Part shown: in pieces, positions 34,179-43,305 of the stretch
Layout: every line of letters begins with the position of its first letter
Numbering within the stretch: the first letter of the stretch is position 1
Assembly: GCA_903829015.1 (NCBI GenBank)
Contig: CAIKOJ010000151.1
Span: 95,136-159,135, forward strand
Direction: 5' to 3'
Source of the DNA: an uncultured Bacteroidota bacterium
Lineage (GTDB): Bacteria > Bacteroidota > Bacteroidia > Chitinophagales > Chitinophagaceae
Length of the DNA stretch: 64,000 bases
Made by a program: the position numbers and the translations under genes
The notes under the pieces: model-generated
The model's database searches: none
What the model saw: the letters and a program-made list of their open reading frames with translations, nothing else
What the model was told of the DNA's origin: nothing

Positions 34179-34532
34179 TTATTGCATTTCCAAGCCCGAT
34201 GCCCCTGACCCCAGAGACCCGGCAATTCTTCGTTTCTTTATTTTGGTGAGCGTAAACGAGGAGGTGGGAATTGTATAATGCTGATTAAAAAATAAAAGCG
34301 GTACACGAGATGAACTGTTGTACCCATATTCATGCTCTGCAGCCACAATATTGCTTGCCCCTGGAACAAGGCTTATGATAAACTGATCGCCTTCCGCCAA
34401 TTTGATGCCTAACGTATTGCCGATATTTGGAATCATTGATTCTCGTGGTTTTAATGTTAGTAAGCAATGCCAGTAAAAAATGGTAGAGAAAGGGAGGTGC
34501 AACTGTAATATTGACACCAAAGCTAAACACAA
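34179..34532 (-). CDS. Orphan open frame, possible small protein
   Basis: 117 codons, or 85 from an internal ATG at 34436 ('MIPNIGNTLGIKLAEGDQF'). No family is recognised. The C-terminal part ('SSRVPLLFFNQHYTIP', 'LTKIKKRRIAGSLGSG') has normal codon use but no motif. It lies upstream of the adhesin in the same orientation, with no clear promoter or ribosome site. It could be a fragment of an older surface-protein gene or non-coding. Confidence 0.25.
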   Translation of the reverse strand: MCLALVSILQLHLPFSTIFYWHCLLTLKPRESMIPNIGNTLGIKLAEGDQFIISLVPGASNIVAAEHEYGYNSSSRVPLLFFNQHYTIPTSSFTLTKIKKRRIAGSLGSGASGLEMQ

Positions 34533-35288
34533 TTTTTATTACTTTGTTAATGATTAACAAATAATGTTGTTTATAAATGTTTTGTTTTTAGGGGTTAAAT
34601 CAGATTTGGTGACTTGATTGGTGGCTAAGTCAGGCAAGAGGAAACAGAAGTAGCATATTTAAACAGACTATATTTTATATATACTTACTATATTGTTATT
34701 CAAGTACTTTTAACATATTATGCTAGTATTTCTGACCAAAATAGCTGTATCAAGGACTCTAATTCTCCTGAGAATGTAGCTCACCTAACCATGTAAAAAA
34801 TCGATAATTTTATCTAAATTTTTTTAACAAACGAATAACAATTGAAATTTACTGCTCATTAACATATTGGCACGATATTTTTGTTAAGTTTCTGACTGCG
34901 ATTTCTGCGGGAATTTTCTGAAAGAGCGTCTTAAAAGGAAGGATTTTTGATGTTACCTATCGGTATGGAAAGCGAACTATGCGGCATCTATGAAAAGACC
35001 AAAAAACTGCTGCAAACAGGTTGTCCTGCGGGGCCTGTTAGAATTTTACTGACAGTGGTGAAGTTGGATAAATGACTACATGGGAAAACTAGTGCTACGC
35101 AAATCTACAGGAGGTTAAAATTTGGCACAGTTCATTTACTTGTGATAGAGGGCCTCATTGAAATGGGTGTATTGTAATACCCTATGCGAGGCTGTTGGTA
35201 AGAAAATAAGACCAAAAGCGGCGGAAAGTTAGAAGCTTTCTTAGGAGAAAGATATCTGAGGTAATAATAAAAATACTGATGTATTTCT
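34533..35288. other. AT-rich stretch without convincing genes
   Basis: About 750 bases between the orphan frame and yidD. Only short frames exist, such as 36 codons from ATG 34974. No tRNA, hairpin terminator or insertion-sequence end was recognised. The stretch may include long upstream control sequence or decayed coding DNA. Confidence 0.4.
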
Positions 35289-35510
35289 TTAAGGCACAGG
35301 ATCATATCCGTGTCCACCCCAGGGATTGCAGGAGAGGATGCGTTTGAGGGCCAGCCAGCCGCCTTTAAATGGTCCGTGTTTGGTTATGGCTTCTACGCCG
35401 TAGGCGCTGCAGCTGGGATTGTAGCGGCATTTGGCACCAAGAAAGGGAGAGATCGCTCCCTGGTATACTTTGATTAGCCCGATAAATATAAATGAGAGCA
35501 ACCTGCGCAT
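35289..35510 (-). CDS. yidD: Membrane protein insertion efficiency factor YidD
   Basis: 73 residues. The YidD signature is complete: '[20 protein letters not shown]', '[20 protein letters not shown]' and '[19 protein letters not shown]'. The protein is a small inner-face membrane-associated factor that assists YidC-dependent insertion. It starts 2 bases after the rnpA stop, in the standard rpmH-rnpA-yidD order, so it is translated from the same mRNA. No terminator was identified immediately after it. Confidence 0.95.
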   Translation of the reverse strand: MRRLLSFIFIGLIKVYQGAISPFLGAKCRYNPSCSAYGVEAITKHGPFKGGWLALKRILSCNPWGGHGYDPVP

Positions 35511-35512
35511 AA

Positions 35513-35938
35513 CTAATTTTCTTTAAGATCAGGATTGGGTATATCGTTGCGGGTATCTATGATATTTCCCTTCAACCGCTCCAGTCCTGCTAACATGCAC
35601 TTCTGTACCAACTCGTACTGGGGCAAGGCAACATCTGTAAAGATGAAAAAGATATACAACTGCTTTCCGGGAGGGATAGAAGGGTAAAACCCAGCCTTAT
35701 TAAGTCTCCATGCTTCAACCATCAGGCGGCGAATGCGGTGGCGCTTTACCGAGCTGGCGAATTTCTTTTTGGGAACCGAGAAACCGGCCAGAGCAGGGGA
35801 AAGGTCGGTTTCCTTTCGGTCGGTTAACAGAATGATGATACGTATGGGAAAAACAGAATACGCTTTCCCTGTTCGGAAAAGCGTATCAATATGCTGCTCT
35901 CGCTTGAGCCGCTCATATACTTTGAAAGTATTACGAAT
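35513..35938 (-). CDS. rnpA: Ribonuclease P protein component, apparent ATT start
   Basis: 141 residues if translation begins at ATT 35938-35936 ('[20 protein letters not shown]' follows). The protein subunit of RNase P, which trims tRNA 5' ends. The RNR-like motif is '[18 protein letters not shown]' at ~66-83, with '[12 protein letters not shown]' before it. Between the in-frame stop TAA and the conserved N-terminus there is no ATG, GTG or TTG; the codons are AAT CTA ACT GCC ATT. ATT places Met four residues before the conserved Phe, as usual in the family. The first ATG (35722) would remove half the protein. rpmH lies 20 bases upstream. Confidence 0.88.
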   Translation of the reverse strand: MRNTFKVYERLKREQHIDTLFRTGKAYSVFPIRIIILLTDRKETDLSPALAGFSVPKKKFASSVKRHRIRRLMVEAWRLNKAGFYPSIPPGKQLYIFFIFTDVALPQYELVQKCMLAGLERLKGNIIDTRNDIPNPDLKEN

Positions 35939-35958
35939 GGCAGTTAGATTTTAAAAAA

Positions 35959-36114
35959 TTACTTAAGCGGCCTTACGTCTGATACAGTAAGCCTGTGGCG
36001 GCCTTTAGCGCGACGGGAAGCTAATACTTTACGGCCATTTGCCGATTGCATACGCTTACGGAATCCATGTACTGATTTGCGGCTGCGGCTATGCGGTTGA
36101 TATGTACGTTTCAT
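35959..36114 (-). CDS. rpmH: 50S ribosomal protein L34
   Basis: 51 residues. Starts '[20 protein letters not shown]' and continues '[20 protein letters not shown]', the near-invariant L34 sequence; the C-terminal '[11 protein letters not shown]' is a slightly longer tail than the 44-46 residues of most bacteria, as seen in other Bacteroidota. It leads the rpmH-rnpA-yidD unit. dnaA is not adjacent, unlike in many other phyla. Confidence 0.97.
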   Translation of the reverse strand: MKRTYQPHSRSRKSVHGFRKRMQSANGRKVLASRRAKGRHRLTVSDVRPLK

Positions 36115-36266
36115 AAAATTGTGTTTTACCCTTTTTCAAGGGAGTGCAAAGGTAAGTAAAAAGTTGAAGTGAACAAAAATAAATCGAAAAAAGTGGCTTA
36201 TATTATTCAATATTATCTGCAAATTGTATGTATCGCGTTTATAAATTCGGCATTCGGGCAAAAAAT

Positions 36267-36297
36267 GGGAAGAGCCGGCAATGTACCGACTCTTCCC
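36267..36297 (-). terminator. Intrinsic terminator after the RND efflux operon
   Basis: GGGAAGAG (36267-36274) pairs with CTCTTCCC (36290-36297), continuing inward with one mismatch to CGG/CCG. On the minus strand it is followed by ATTTTTTGCC. It lies 11 bases beyond the permease stop and closes the tetR-to-permease operon. Confidence 0.85.
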
Positions 36298-36307
36298 GGC
36301 TGATCCT

Positions 36308-39300
36308 TTATATGCTTGTACCCCCAGTTACTTTCTTTATCCATGCTTTGAATTTGAAACTCAACAAACACATTACCGGTACTACGATAAGCGTAAGGAA
36401 AGTAGCAAAAGTCAAACCATAGATCATTGTCCAAGCCAGAGGCGCCCAGAATGCTGTATTATCGCCGCCAAAGTAAATATGCGGATTACCCGTTGACAGC
36501 AATGAATAGAAATCAACGTTCATACCTACTGCAAGCGGGATAAGACCCAATATAGCCGCTGCAGCAGTAAGCAATACAGGTGTCATCCTGGTGCGGCCCG
36601 ACTCCACGATTGCATCATATGGTGTCATGCCATCCAGCAGCATCAGATCCATAAATTCAACCAGCAGAATACCGTTTCTTACAACAATACCCGCAAGGGC
36701 CACGATACCAATTCCGCTCATTACCATTGAGAAGGTATTGCCGCCAATTGCATAACCGATGAACACACCAATCACGCTGAATAATATCTCACTCATGATG
36801 ATCAGTGTGCGGCTGAAGGAATTGAACTGCAGCACCAATATGAGGAAGATAAGCAACATAGAAATTCCCATAGCCGTAAGGAGGAACGAACCCGTTTCTT
36901 TCTGGTCCTCCTGATCACCGGCCATTTTGATACTTACACCGGATGGCATATGGACCTTGTTTATCTCAGCCTCTACCGCTGCAACAACGTCGTTACCTTT
37001 ATCTACATAAGCTGTGGCCAGGTTAGATGAAAGAATAATGATACGTTTCTGATCTTTACGTTTGATACCTCCGTATGTATTGGTGTATCTCACATCGGCG
37101 AAAGAACTTAACGGCACCTCGCGTATGATGCCCCCCATTCCCATATCACGGTAAAGAATAGGCATGTTGCGCAGCGCATCTACATCTTTTCTCTGCTCCT
37201 TACCCAGCCTCACATAGATCGGGTAGTCGTCGTTGGCATCACGGAAGCGGGAAACCTCGGTACCGAATATCGCTGTCCTTAAATTGTAGGCCACGGTAGA
37301 AGTAGTAATACCTTCGTGGTCCATACGCTCCCTGTCGAGGTCAAAGGCTATTTCTGGTTTATTGGCCTGGAAATCGCTGCGCAGTTTCTCAACGCCTGCT
37401 ATCTGCTTGTCTTCCAGGTATTTTTTCAATTGCTCTGATGTAGAAATAAGCGTATCCAGATTGTCGCCTGTGATCTCGATAGAAATAGGCTTTTGCTGCG
37501 GTGGTCCGCCGTTTTCTTTATCAACTGTCACCTCTGCACCCGGCACATTTTTTACTGCTTCCCTGATTTTATTCATATAGTCCCAGGTAGATTTACCGTT
37601 TCTGGCCGCAAACTCTACAAAGGCTACAGTGATCCTACCCTTGTTAGGAAAGTCACCATACTCGCCGGCGCCCGGATCCACGGCGTTTACGGTTACGTTT
37701 GATATTACAGACAGTATAAGCGGATTGGTCTTGCCTTTTTCGGGGTCGATATCCAGCACTTTATTAACCCGTGTTTCCAGTTGTTTCATTACCTGATTGG
37801 TGTATGCCTGATCTGTACCTACGGGCAGATTCAAATATACATAGGCGAAGTTGGGATCAGGCGCAGGGAACAGTGTAAACGGTACGTGACGGGCAGTATA
37901 GGCGATAGGTGCAACAAAAAACAAAGCAATAGTGACAATCATTACAGTTGCCATCCCCTTGTTAGTCAATGACTTGATCAGCCACCTTGAATACCACTCT
38001 TTAAATGCAGGCCAGCCTTTGTGCTGGAAATTGTAGATCCATTTAGACAGCACATATTTCTCCAGCAGTATAAATACATACAGCACCATCACAAAATTGC
38101 CGGCGGCCCACGACTTACTTAAATAGAACAATAAAGCAATAGCCGAAAAAATCACCAACAGAATTACGTCGCGCTTTTTGAAGCTTCTTTTGTTCTCGTC
38201 ACCCTCATGATGCGGTTTCATAAAACTCACCGCAAACACAGGGTTGATAATATAAGCTACCAGGAGCGAAGCGGTAAGCGTAATGATCAATGTAATAGGC
38301 AGGAAGAACATGAACTTACCAATGATACTGTTCCAGAAAGCAAGCGGCACAAACGGCATCAGTGTTGTGGCCGTGCCTGAGAGAACAGGGAGAAAGACCT
38401 CGCCGGTGGCCATTTTGGCGGCCTTGGCAATGGGTATCTTGCCATTGTCAAAAATACGGTGTGTATTCTCAATGACGACAATTGCATCATCTACCACAAT
38501 ACCCAACGCCAGCAGGAAGGAGAACAGCACTATCATGTTGAGTGTAAAGCCAATCACCGGCATAACCAGGAAAGCAATGGCACAGGATAGCGGCACCGAC
38601 ATAGCCACAAACAGTGCATTGGTTACACCCATGAAGAACATAAGGATGATAGTAACCAGAATAAAGCCGATAATGATGGTATTGATCAGATCGTGCAGGG
38701 TGTCTCTCGTATTTTGAGACTGGTCGCCGGTTACAACGATCTTAAGATCTTCAGGAAGATCACTCTGCTTCATTTTTTTGATCAGATCGGATACGTGATC
38801 AGATGCATCGATCAGGTTCTTTCCTTTGGCCTTAACCACATTCAGCGTGATCACATTCTTTCCATCGAGGCGGGCATAGCTTTTCTGTTCAGCAAAATCG
38901 TCTATCACATCGGCAACATCTTTGAGGTAAATAGCCCTGCCCTGCTGGTTCCTGACAATTGTATTACCGATCTGCCCGGCATTTTTATATTCATTCTTGA
39001 TGCTTAGTACACGCTTCTGGCTGTTCATAGATACCTCACCAGCCGATGCCGAGATATTTTCTGAAGCGATCGTATTCTGAATATCTCCAAAAGTGAGACC
39101 AGCGGCCTGCATGCGGTAGAGGTCTACATTGATCTGTATCTCGCGGTCGAGCGCACCTACCATATCTACTCGCTTTACCTCCTTGATAGATTCAATGTTG
39201 TCCTTCACCTTGTCCGCATATTTCTTTAGACGGTTCAGGTCATAGTTACCTGAAATGTTTACAGACAAGATCGGGAACTCGGAAAGGTCAATATCCTTTA

Positions 39301-39706
39301 CTTCGGGCTGGTAGGGCAGGTTCTTAGGCAGATCCTGTTTGGCCTTGTCCACTCCGTCTTTTACATCCACCTTGGCTTTGTCTATCTGCACGGCCGGATT
39401 AAATTCAATGATCACCACCGAATAATCCTGAAAGGAATTACTGGTTACTTTTTTCACCCCTGTAATGTTCTTTACCTGTTTCTCAATAGGCTTGGTTACC
39501 AGGTTCTCCATATTCTCAGGTGAAGTACCGGGGTATACGGTCTGCACGACGATCTGGGGAATCTTGATCTCCGGGAATTTCTCCTTGGGGAGTGCATTGT
39601 ACACTACCAATCCCATGAGGGTAATAAAAACGGTAAGTATGTATACAGCCGTGCGGTTATTGATTGCCCAACTGGATAGTTTAAACTCTTTAAATGAATC
39701 TTTCAT
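36308..39706 (-). CDS. RND efflux pump inner-membrane permease
   Basis: 1132 residues of the AcrB/MexB-type hydrophobe/amphiphile family. First helix at ~18-38; 'VIEFNPAVQIDKAKVDVKDG' in the porter domain; helix 4 with 'LGIVVDDAIVVIENTHR' carrying the proton-relay aspartates (DD); 'GIVALAGIVVRNGILLVEFM' in the C-terminal half. A ~90-residue extra segment with two added hydrophobic helices lies near 515-590 ('DVILLVIFSAIALLFYLSK'), making it longer than AcrB (1049). It follows the adaptor gene and ends with the terminator. Drug or metabolite specificity is unknown. Confidence 0.93.
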   Translation of the reverse strand: MKDSFKEFKLSSWAINNRTAVYILTVFITLMGLVVYNALPKEKFPEIKIPQIVVQTVYPGTSPENMENLVTKPIEKQVKNITGVKKVTSNSFQDYSVVIIEFNPAVQIDKAKVDVKDGVDKAKQDLPKNLPYQPEVKDIDLSEFPILSVNISGNYDLNRLKKYADKVKDNIESIKEVKRVDMVGALDREIQINVDLYRMQAAGLTFGDIQNTIASENISASAGEVSMNSQKRVLSIKNEYKNAGQIGNTIVRNQQGRAIYLKDVADVIDDFAEQKSYARLDGKNVITLNVVKAKGKNLIDASDHVSDLIKKMKQSDLPEDLKIVVTGDQSQNTRDTLHDLINTIIIGFILVTIILMFFMGVTNALFVAMSVPLSCAIAFLVMPVIGFTLNMIVLFSFLLALGIVVDDAIVVIENTHRIFDNGKIPIAKAAKMATGEVFLPVLSGTATTLMPFVPLAFWNSIIGKFMFFLPITLIITLTASLLVAYIINPVFAVSFMKPHHEGDENKRSFKKRDVILLVIFSAIALLFYLSKSWAAGNFVMVLYVFILLEKYVLSKWIYNFQHKGWPAFKEWYSRWLIKSLTNKGMATVMIVTIALFFVAPIAYTARHVPFTLFPAPDPNFAYVYLNLPVGTDQAYTNQVMKQLETRVNKVLDIDPEKGKTNPLILSVISNVTVNAVDPGAGEYGDFPNKGRITVAFVEFAARNGKSTWDYMNKIREAVKNVPGAEVTVDKENGGPPQQKPISIEITGDNLDTLISTSEQLKKYLEDKQIAGVEKLRSDFQANKPEIAFDLDRERMDHEGITTSTVAYNLRTAIFGTEVSRFRDANDDYPIYVRLGKEQRKDVDALRNMPILYRDMGMGGIIREVPLSSFADVRYTNTYGGIKRKDQKRIIILSSNLATAYVDKGNDVVAAVEAEINKVHMPSGVSIKMAGDQEDQKETGSFLLTAMGISMLLIFLILVLQFNSFSRTLIIMSEILFSVIGVFIGYAIGGNTFSMVMSGIGIVALAGIVVRNGILLVEFMDLMLLDGMTPYDAIVESGRTRMTPVLLTAAAAILGLIPLAVGMNVDFYSLLSTGNPHIYFGGDNTAFWAPLAWTMIYGLTFATFLTLIVVPVMCLLSFKFKAWIKKVTGGTSI

Positions 39707-39772
39707 GCTGCAGTTTTTTAACTGGAATATCTTGAATTGAAAGTGTGTATTATGTACCTGTTACGCTGCAGA

Positions 39773-40870
39773 TTATTGTATCAGCAGATCTTGTCCGTTA
39801 TCCAGTTCTTCGTAGCCTTTTGTGACTACTTTGTCTCCGGGGTTCAAACCAGAAATGATCTCAACGAGACCGTTAGAATTACGACCCGACTGCACCATTA
39901 CAGACTTGGCTTTATTACCTTCGGCTATGTATAGCATTTCACCAGCCGATGTTTTCTGCAGCACAGAAACCGGAACGACAAGTGCTTTTGGATTTTCATA
40001 ATTAGATATCCTCATAATACAAGACATATTTGGATGCAGCTTGCTGTTGTTGGCCATGTGTACCTGCACGGTAAATGCCCTTGAAGCAGGATCAACCGCC
40101 TGAGATACATAAGACAAAGTAGTTTTGATGGAGTCGCCCAGATCAGGGAGAATGATCACAACTTTATTGCCCTGCTTTACTTTACCCAAATAGTTTTCAC
40201 CTAGGCTGGCTTCAGCTTTCAGCTGATCGTAGCTTACCACCCTGATACCGTTCATACCCGGCGAGCAAGCCTCGCCCACTTTCAGGTTAATGGCGTCTAC
40301 GGTGCCGTTGATAGGAGACACTACCCTATACATATCACGCTGGCTTTTCAGAGCTGCTATCTGCTTCTGAGTAGATTCGTAACTTGTTTTGGCTGTCAAC
40401 AGCTGCACTTCGGTGCCGATATTCTGTGCCCACAGATTCTGCTGTTTCTCGTAAATAGACTTAGTTAAAGCTAAATTTGGCGACATTGCTTCAATCTGCT
40501 GCTCAATAGCTGCGGCATCAATAACAGCAAGTACCTGACCTTTACTCACTTTCTGGCCTACTTTTACCGAAATGCTTTTTACAACACCGGGTGCCTGGCT
40601 GGTAGCAAGGATATTCTGATCACCGGCAATCTGCGACTGCACCTCAACATATGCGTTAAAGCTTACAGGCTGTACTTCAGTTACCGAAACAGGTGTGATC
40701 TTCGCCTTGAGAGAATCGGGCTTTTTTGATTCGAGTGTTTTTATTTTTGCGTCCAGATCAGCTCTTTCCTTTTTAAGCTTTTCGATATCGCCGTCATTTC
40801 CAGCTTTATTGCCTCCACCGCAGGAAGCGAAAACTATTGCCGGAATAAGTAAGTAGGTAAGATGTTTCAT
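39773..40870 (-). CDS. RND efflux periplasmic adaptor lipoprotein (MFP)
   Basis: 365 residues. Lipobox 'AIVFASC' puts the mature N-terminal Cys at ~17. A coiled coil at ~28-50 ('DIEKLKKERADLDAKIKTLE') precedes the barrel-sandwich domain ('VKSISVKVGQKVSKGQVLAV'), a helical hairpin (~125-180, 'LALTKSIYEKQQNLWAQ') and the beta-barrel and membrane-proximal domains ('RVVSPINGTVDAINLKVGE'). It links the permease to the TolC-like channel. Gaps to both neighbours are 45-66 bases on the same strand. Confidence 0.93.
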   Translation of the reverse strand: MKHLTYLLIPAIVFASCGGGNKAGNDGDIEKLKKERADLDAKIKTLESKKPDSLKAKITPVSVTEVQPVSFNAYVEVQSQIAGDQNILATSQAPGVVKSISVKVGQKVSKGQVLAVIDAAAIEQQIEAMSPNLALTKSIYEKQQNLWAQNIGTEVQLLTAKTSYESTQKQIAALKSQRDMYRVVSPINGTVDAINLKVGEACSPGMNGIRVVSYDQLKAEASLGENYLGKVKQGNKVVIILPDLGDSIKTTLSYVSQAVDPASRAFTVQVHMANNSKLHPNMSCIMRISNYENPKALVVPVSVLQKTSAGEMLYIAEGNKAKSVMVQSGRNSNGLVEIISGLNPGDKVVTKGYEELDNGQDLLIQ

Positions 40871-40915
40871 TTATATTGTGTGTTTGTATTTAAATGTGAT
40901 GATGGAATAAATAGA

Positions 40916-42262
40916 TTATTTTAAAAGTCCCAGTGCTTTGCGCAGATCAGCCTCTGCATTGGTAACATCGAGCAATGCGCTGAAGTAGCCATTTTGTGCC
41001 CTCAACTGGTCGGTTTGTGCCTGTGTTATTTCCATGTTGCTGCCTACACCTGCCTTGAATTTTTTCTGTGCCAGATCCAGCACATCATCTGCCAGCTCCA
41101 TGTTTCTCTTTTGGCTTTGTACCTGTAGCAGTGCATTTCTAAGCGTTGTACGTGAGATTGCCACCTGAAAGTCGATACTCTCCTTGATCAAACTGATGTT
41201 GTTGTTTGACTTCTCGATATTTAGCTGCGACTCGCGCACCTGCTGCAAACGAAGGCCTCCGTTATAGATGGGCAAATTTATCTGAAGACCAAAAGCAGAA
41301 CTCAATTCATATCTGTACAACTTATCAAAAATGTGCTCGAATTTGTCGGAACCATAGTTAGTGCCATACGCCCAAAAAACATTAACGGTAGGCAGTGCTG
41401 AGTACTTGTACCTTTTAAGATTGTATTGGTTGAGCTTTAGTGCAGTTGAAGCAGTATTGTATTCAGGTATCCGCTCATAATTTTCCTCTTCTGCAAGCAG
41501 TGCCAGTGCATCTGCCTTGTGTTGCTCAATGCCTGTGTCTGTGAGTGCAATGCAAACATTCATGCCCAAACCTATCTGGAACTTCAGTACGTCTTCTGAA
41601 ACGGTGAGCAGGTTAGCTATCCGGATACTATCTGTAGCAAGGTTATTAACCTGAACGCTTGTACGCTCCACATCAATTTTCTCAGCAAATCCGTTCTTTC
41701 TTGTGATCTCTAAGTCGCGCTCCAGGCTTCTTGCAAAACCAAGTGAATTCTTAACTATCTCGAACTGACGATATGCAATGACCAGTGAGTTATAAGCTTT
41801 GAACACGTTATAACGTATACTCTCCTGTGTGGCCTTTTCGTTACTTTTAGCCAGCTCCAATACAGATCTCCTTGCTTTAAGCGCTATGAATACAGCACCA
41901 TCGAACACGAGCTGAGATGCTGTGGCACCAACGGATGAAGCGTATGGCAGCGAAAATGCAACGGGAGCAATTGTGCCCGTAGGCAAAGAAGGGTTAAAGG
42001 CGCTGGCATCCAGAAATGACTTCTGCGGGATGTGCATATAGTCAACTTCCCCTTTTCCATTTATATGCGGGCGTGAAGCAGAAAGCGTCTGTCTGTTTTG
42101 AGCGTCCTGGATCAATACGTCTATGGCGGCATTTCTTACTGAGTTGTTATGCTTCATGGCATAATCCATACATTCAGCCATGCTTAGCCGCATCACTTCC
42201 TGTGCGCCGGCAAGATTGCTGGCAAGCACTACGCACAATGCTGCGGAATATATCTTTCTCAT
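40916..42262 (-). CDS. TolC-family outer-membrane efflux channel
   Basis: 448 residues with a signal peptide (1-20, 'AALCVVLASNLAGAQ'). Two repeats of long helices and short strands typical of the OEP family; 'MSMAECMDYAMKHNNSVRNA'-like start ('LSMAECMDYAMKHNNSVRNA'), 'LVFDGAVFIALKARR' and 'LQINLPIYNGGLRLQQVRE' are the paired motifs. It overlaps the tetR stop by 4 bases and precedes the adaptor. Forms the exit duct for the RND pump. Confidence 0.92.
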   Translation of the reverse strand: MRKIYSAALCVVLASNLAGAQEVMRLSMAECMDYAMKHNNSVRNAAIDVLIQDAQNRQTLSASRPHINGKGEVDYMHIPQKSFLDASAFNPSLPTGTIAPVAFSLPYASSVGATASQLVFDGAVFIALKARRSVLELAKSNEKATQESIRYNVFKAYNSLVIAYRQFEIVKNSLGFARSLERDLEITRKNGFAEKIDVERTSVQVNNLATDSIRIANLLTVSEDVLKFQIGLGMNVCIALTDTGIEQHKADALALLAEEENYERIPEYNTASTALKLNQYNLKRYKYSALPTVNVFWAYGTNYGSDKFEHIFDKLYRYELSSAFGLQINLPIYNGGLRLQQVRESQLNIEKSNNNISLIKESIDFQVAISRTTLRNALLQVQSQKRNMELADDVLDLAQKKFKAGVGSNMEITQAQTDQLRAQNGYFSALLDVTNAEADLRKALGLLK

Positions 42263-42900
42263 ACTTTCTGAACTTGTTTTAAATATTTAGCTTTATATTT
42301 CTGGTATAGTTTTTCGCCTTTGGGAGTCATAATGCCGTACAGAAAATGTTCCCCTATTTCCATTGCTACGGACATCAGGTCGTTACGGTCGCTCACCAGT
42401 AGGTTTGGTTGTAAAATGAGCATAGATGTTTCCATTTTGTAACGAGCCATCAGATCTGCGTTTACATCTTCCCTAAATAAACCTTCTTTTATGCCCTGAT
42501 TGATATTGTTGGCCAGCATTACGACATCATTTTCCAGCATCAAATCCCTGAATGTTTTATAAGCAAGGGGAAAATAGCGCTGCATCTCAAAAATGGCCAT
42601 AGGGTTGATCTTCTTGTGCACCTCGTCGAAAAAAGCGAGCATCTTCACCATTGCTTCAATTGCATTCTCGGCTTCGTTGAGAATAGCCTCGCAGTTTGCG
42701 CACATGTTGTTTTTGTGCCATATAACGGATTCATTGACTACTTCGTCCTTATTGGCGAAATGCAGATACAGCGTTTTCTTAGATATCCCCGCTCTGCGGG
42801 CAATATCGTCCATAGTAATTGACTTAAAGCCGTATTGAGTGAACAACTCTGCTGACGCACCCAGTATTTTCAATAATGGTCCCATATTTTCCTCTTTCAC
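42259..42900 (-). CDS. TetR/AcrR-family regulator of the efflux operon
   Basis: 213 residues. Helix-turn-helix at ~8-55: 'ASAELFTQYGFKSITMDDIA', 'RRAGISKKTLYLHFANKDEV', the canonical TetR DNA-binding block. The C-terminal ~150 residues are the ligand/dimer domain. First gene of the operon, overlapping tolC by 4 bases. A palindrome at 42920-42947 lies over its own promoter, so the gene should repress itself and the pump until a ligand binds. Confidence 0.94.
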   Translation of the reverse strand: MKEENMGPLLKILGASAELFTQYGFKSITMDDIARRAGISKKTLYLHFANKDEVVNESVIWHKNNMCANCEAILNEAENAIEAMVKMLAFFDEVHKKINPMAIFEMQRYFPLAYKTFRDLMLENDVVMLANNINQGIKEGLFREDVNADLMARYKMETSMLILQPNLLVSDRNDLMSVAMEIGEHFLYGIMTPKGEKLYQKYKAKYLKQVQKV

Positions 42901-42910
42901 AAAATCTGCG

Positions 42911-42947
42911 CAAAACTATGGAAACATTTTTTACGAAAAACGTTTCC
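42911..42947 (-). promoter_or_regulatory. TetR operator and promoter of the efflux operon
   Basis: Arms GGAAACATTTTT (42920-42931) and AAAAACGTTTCC (42936-42947) match in 11 of 12 positions around spacer TACG. On the minus strand the palindrome sits just upstream of the -7 element TAGTTTTG (42911-42918), covering the -33 region, 11-47 bases from the tetR start. A bound dimer would block RNA polymerase. Confidence 0.72.
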
Positions 42948-43305
42948 TGAGTATCTAATTTGTTTATTGCCTTATTTGTGAAACTAATAACATAAAAATG
43001 TATCTCTGTAAAACGGTAAGGCTCTTACAATAAACGCTTGAATGCTAGCCAATATTGGGCGCAGTGTGGATTGTGGGGTTACAATAAGATAACATTAGTA
43101 AATGAAACTGAGTGTGTTGGCTTGAATTGCGGTCGGAAATATTAAATCATAGTTACGCAGCTTGCGGCTTACATGACAACATTTATCATTTTTTAAGGAG
43201 GTAGCTGGTTAACTATAAATATAAAGGGTTATTTTTGAGGTCATAAATCCAATACCGAACACGGTTAATTTATAATACACAGAGACGACCGGTTGAATAG
43301 GCGCA
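42948..43305. other. Intergenic region between tetR and the GGGP synthase gene
   Basis: No gene is recognised. AAGGAGGT at 43195-43202 looks like a strong Shine-Dalgarno, but no start codon follows at suitable spacing. The stretch must hold the promoter for the gene at 43306. Confidence 0.4.

Noticed and set aside
35733..35954. Plus-strand 73-codon frame
   Set aside because: It is antisense to the conserved N-terminal half of RnpA, which translates well from ATT 35938.
43195..43202. AAGGAGGT as ribosome site of a missed gene
   Set aside because: No start codon within a usable distance and no open frame follows.
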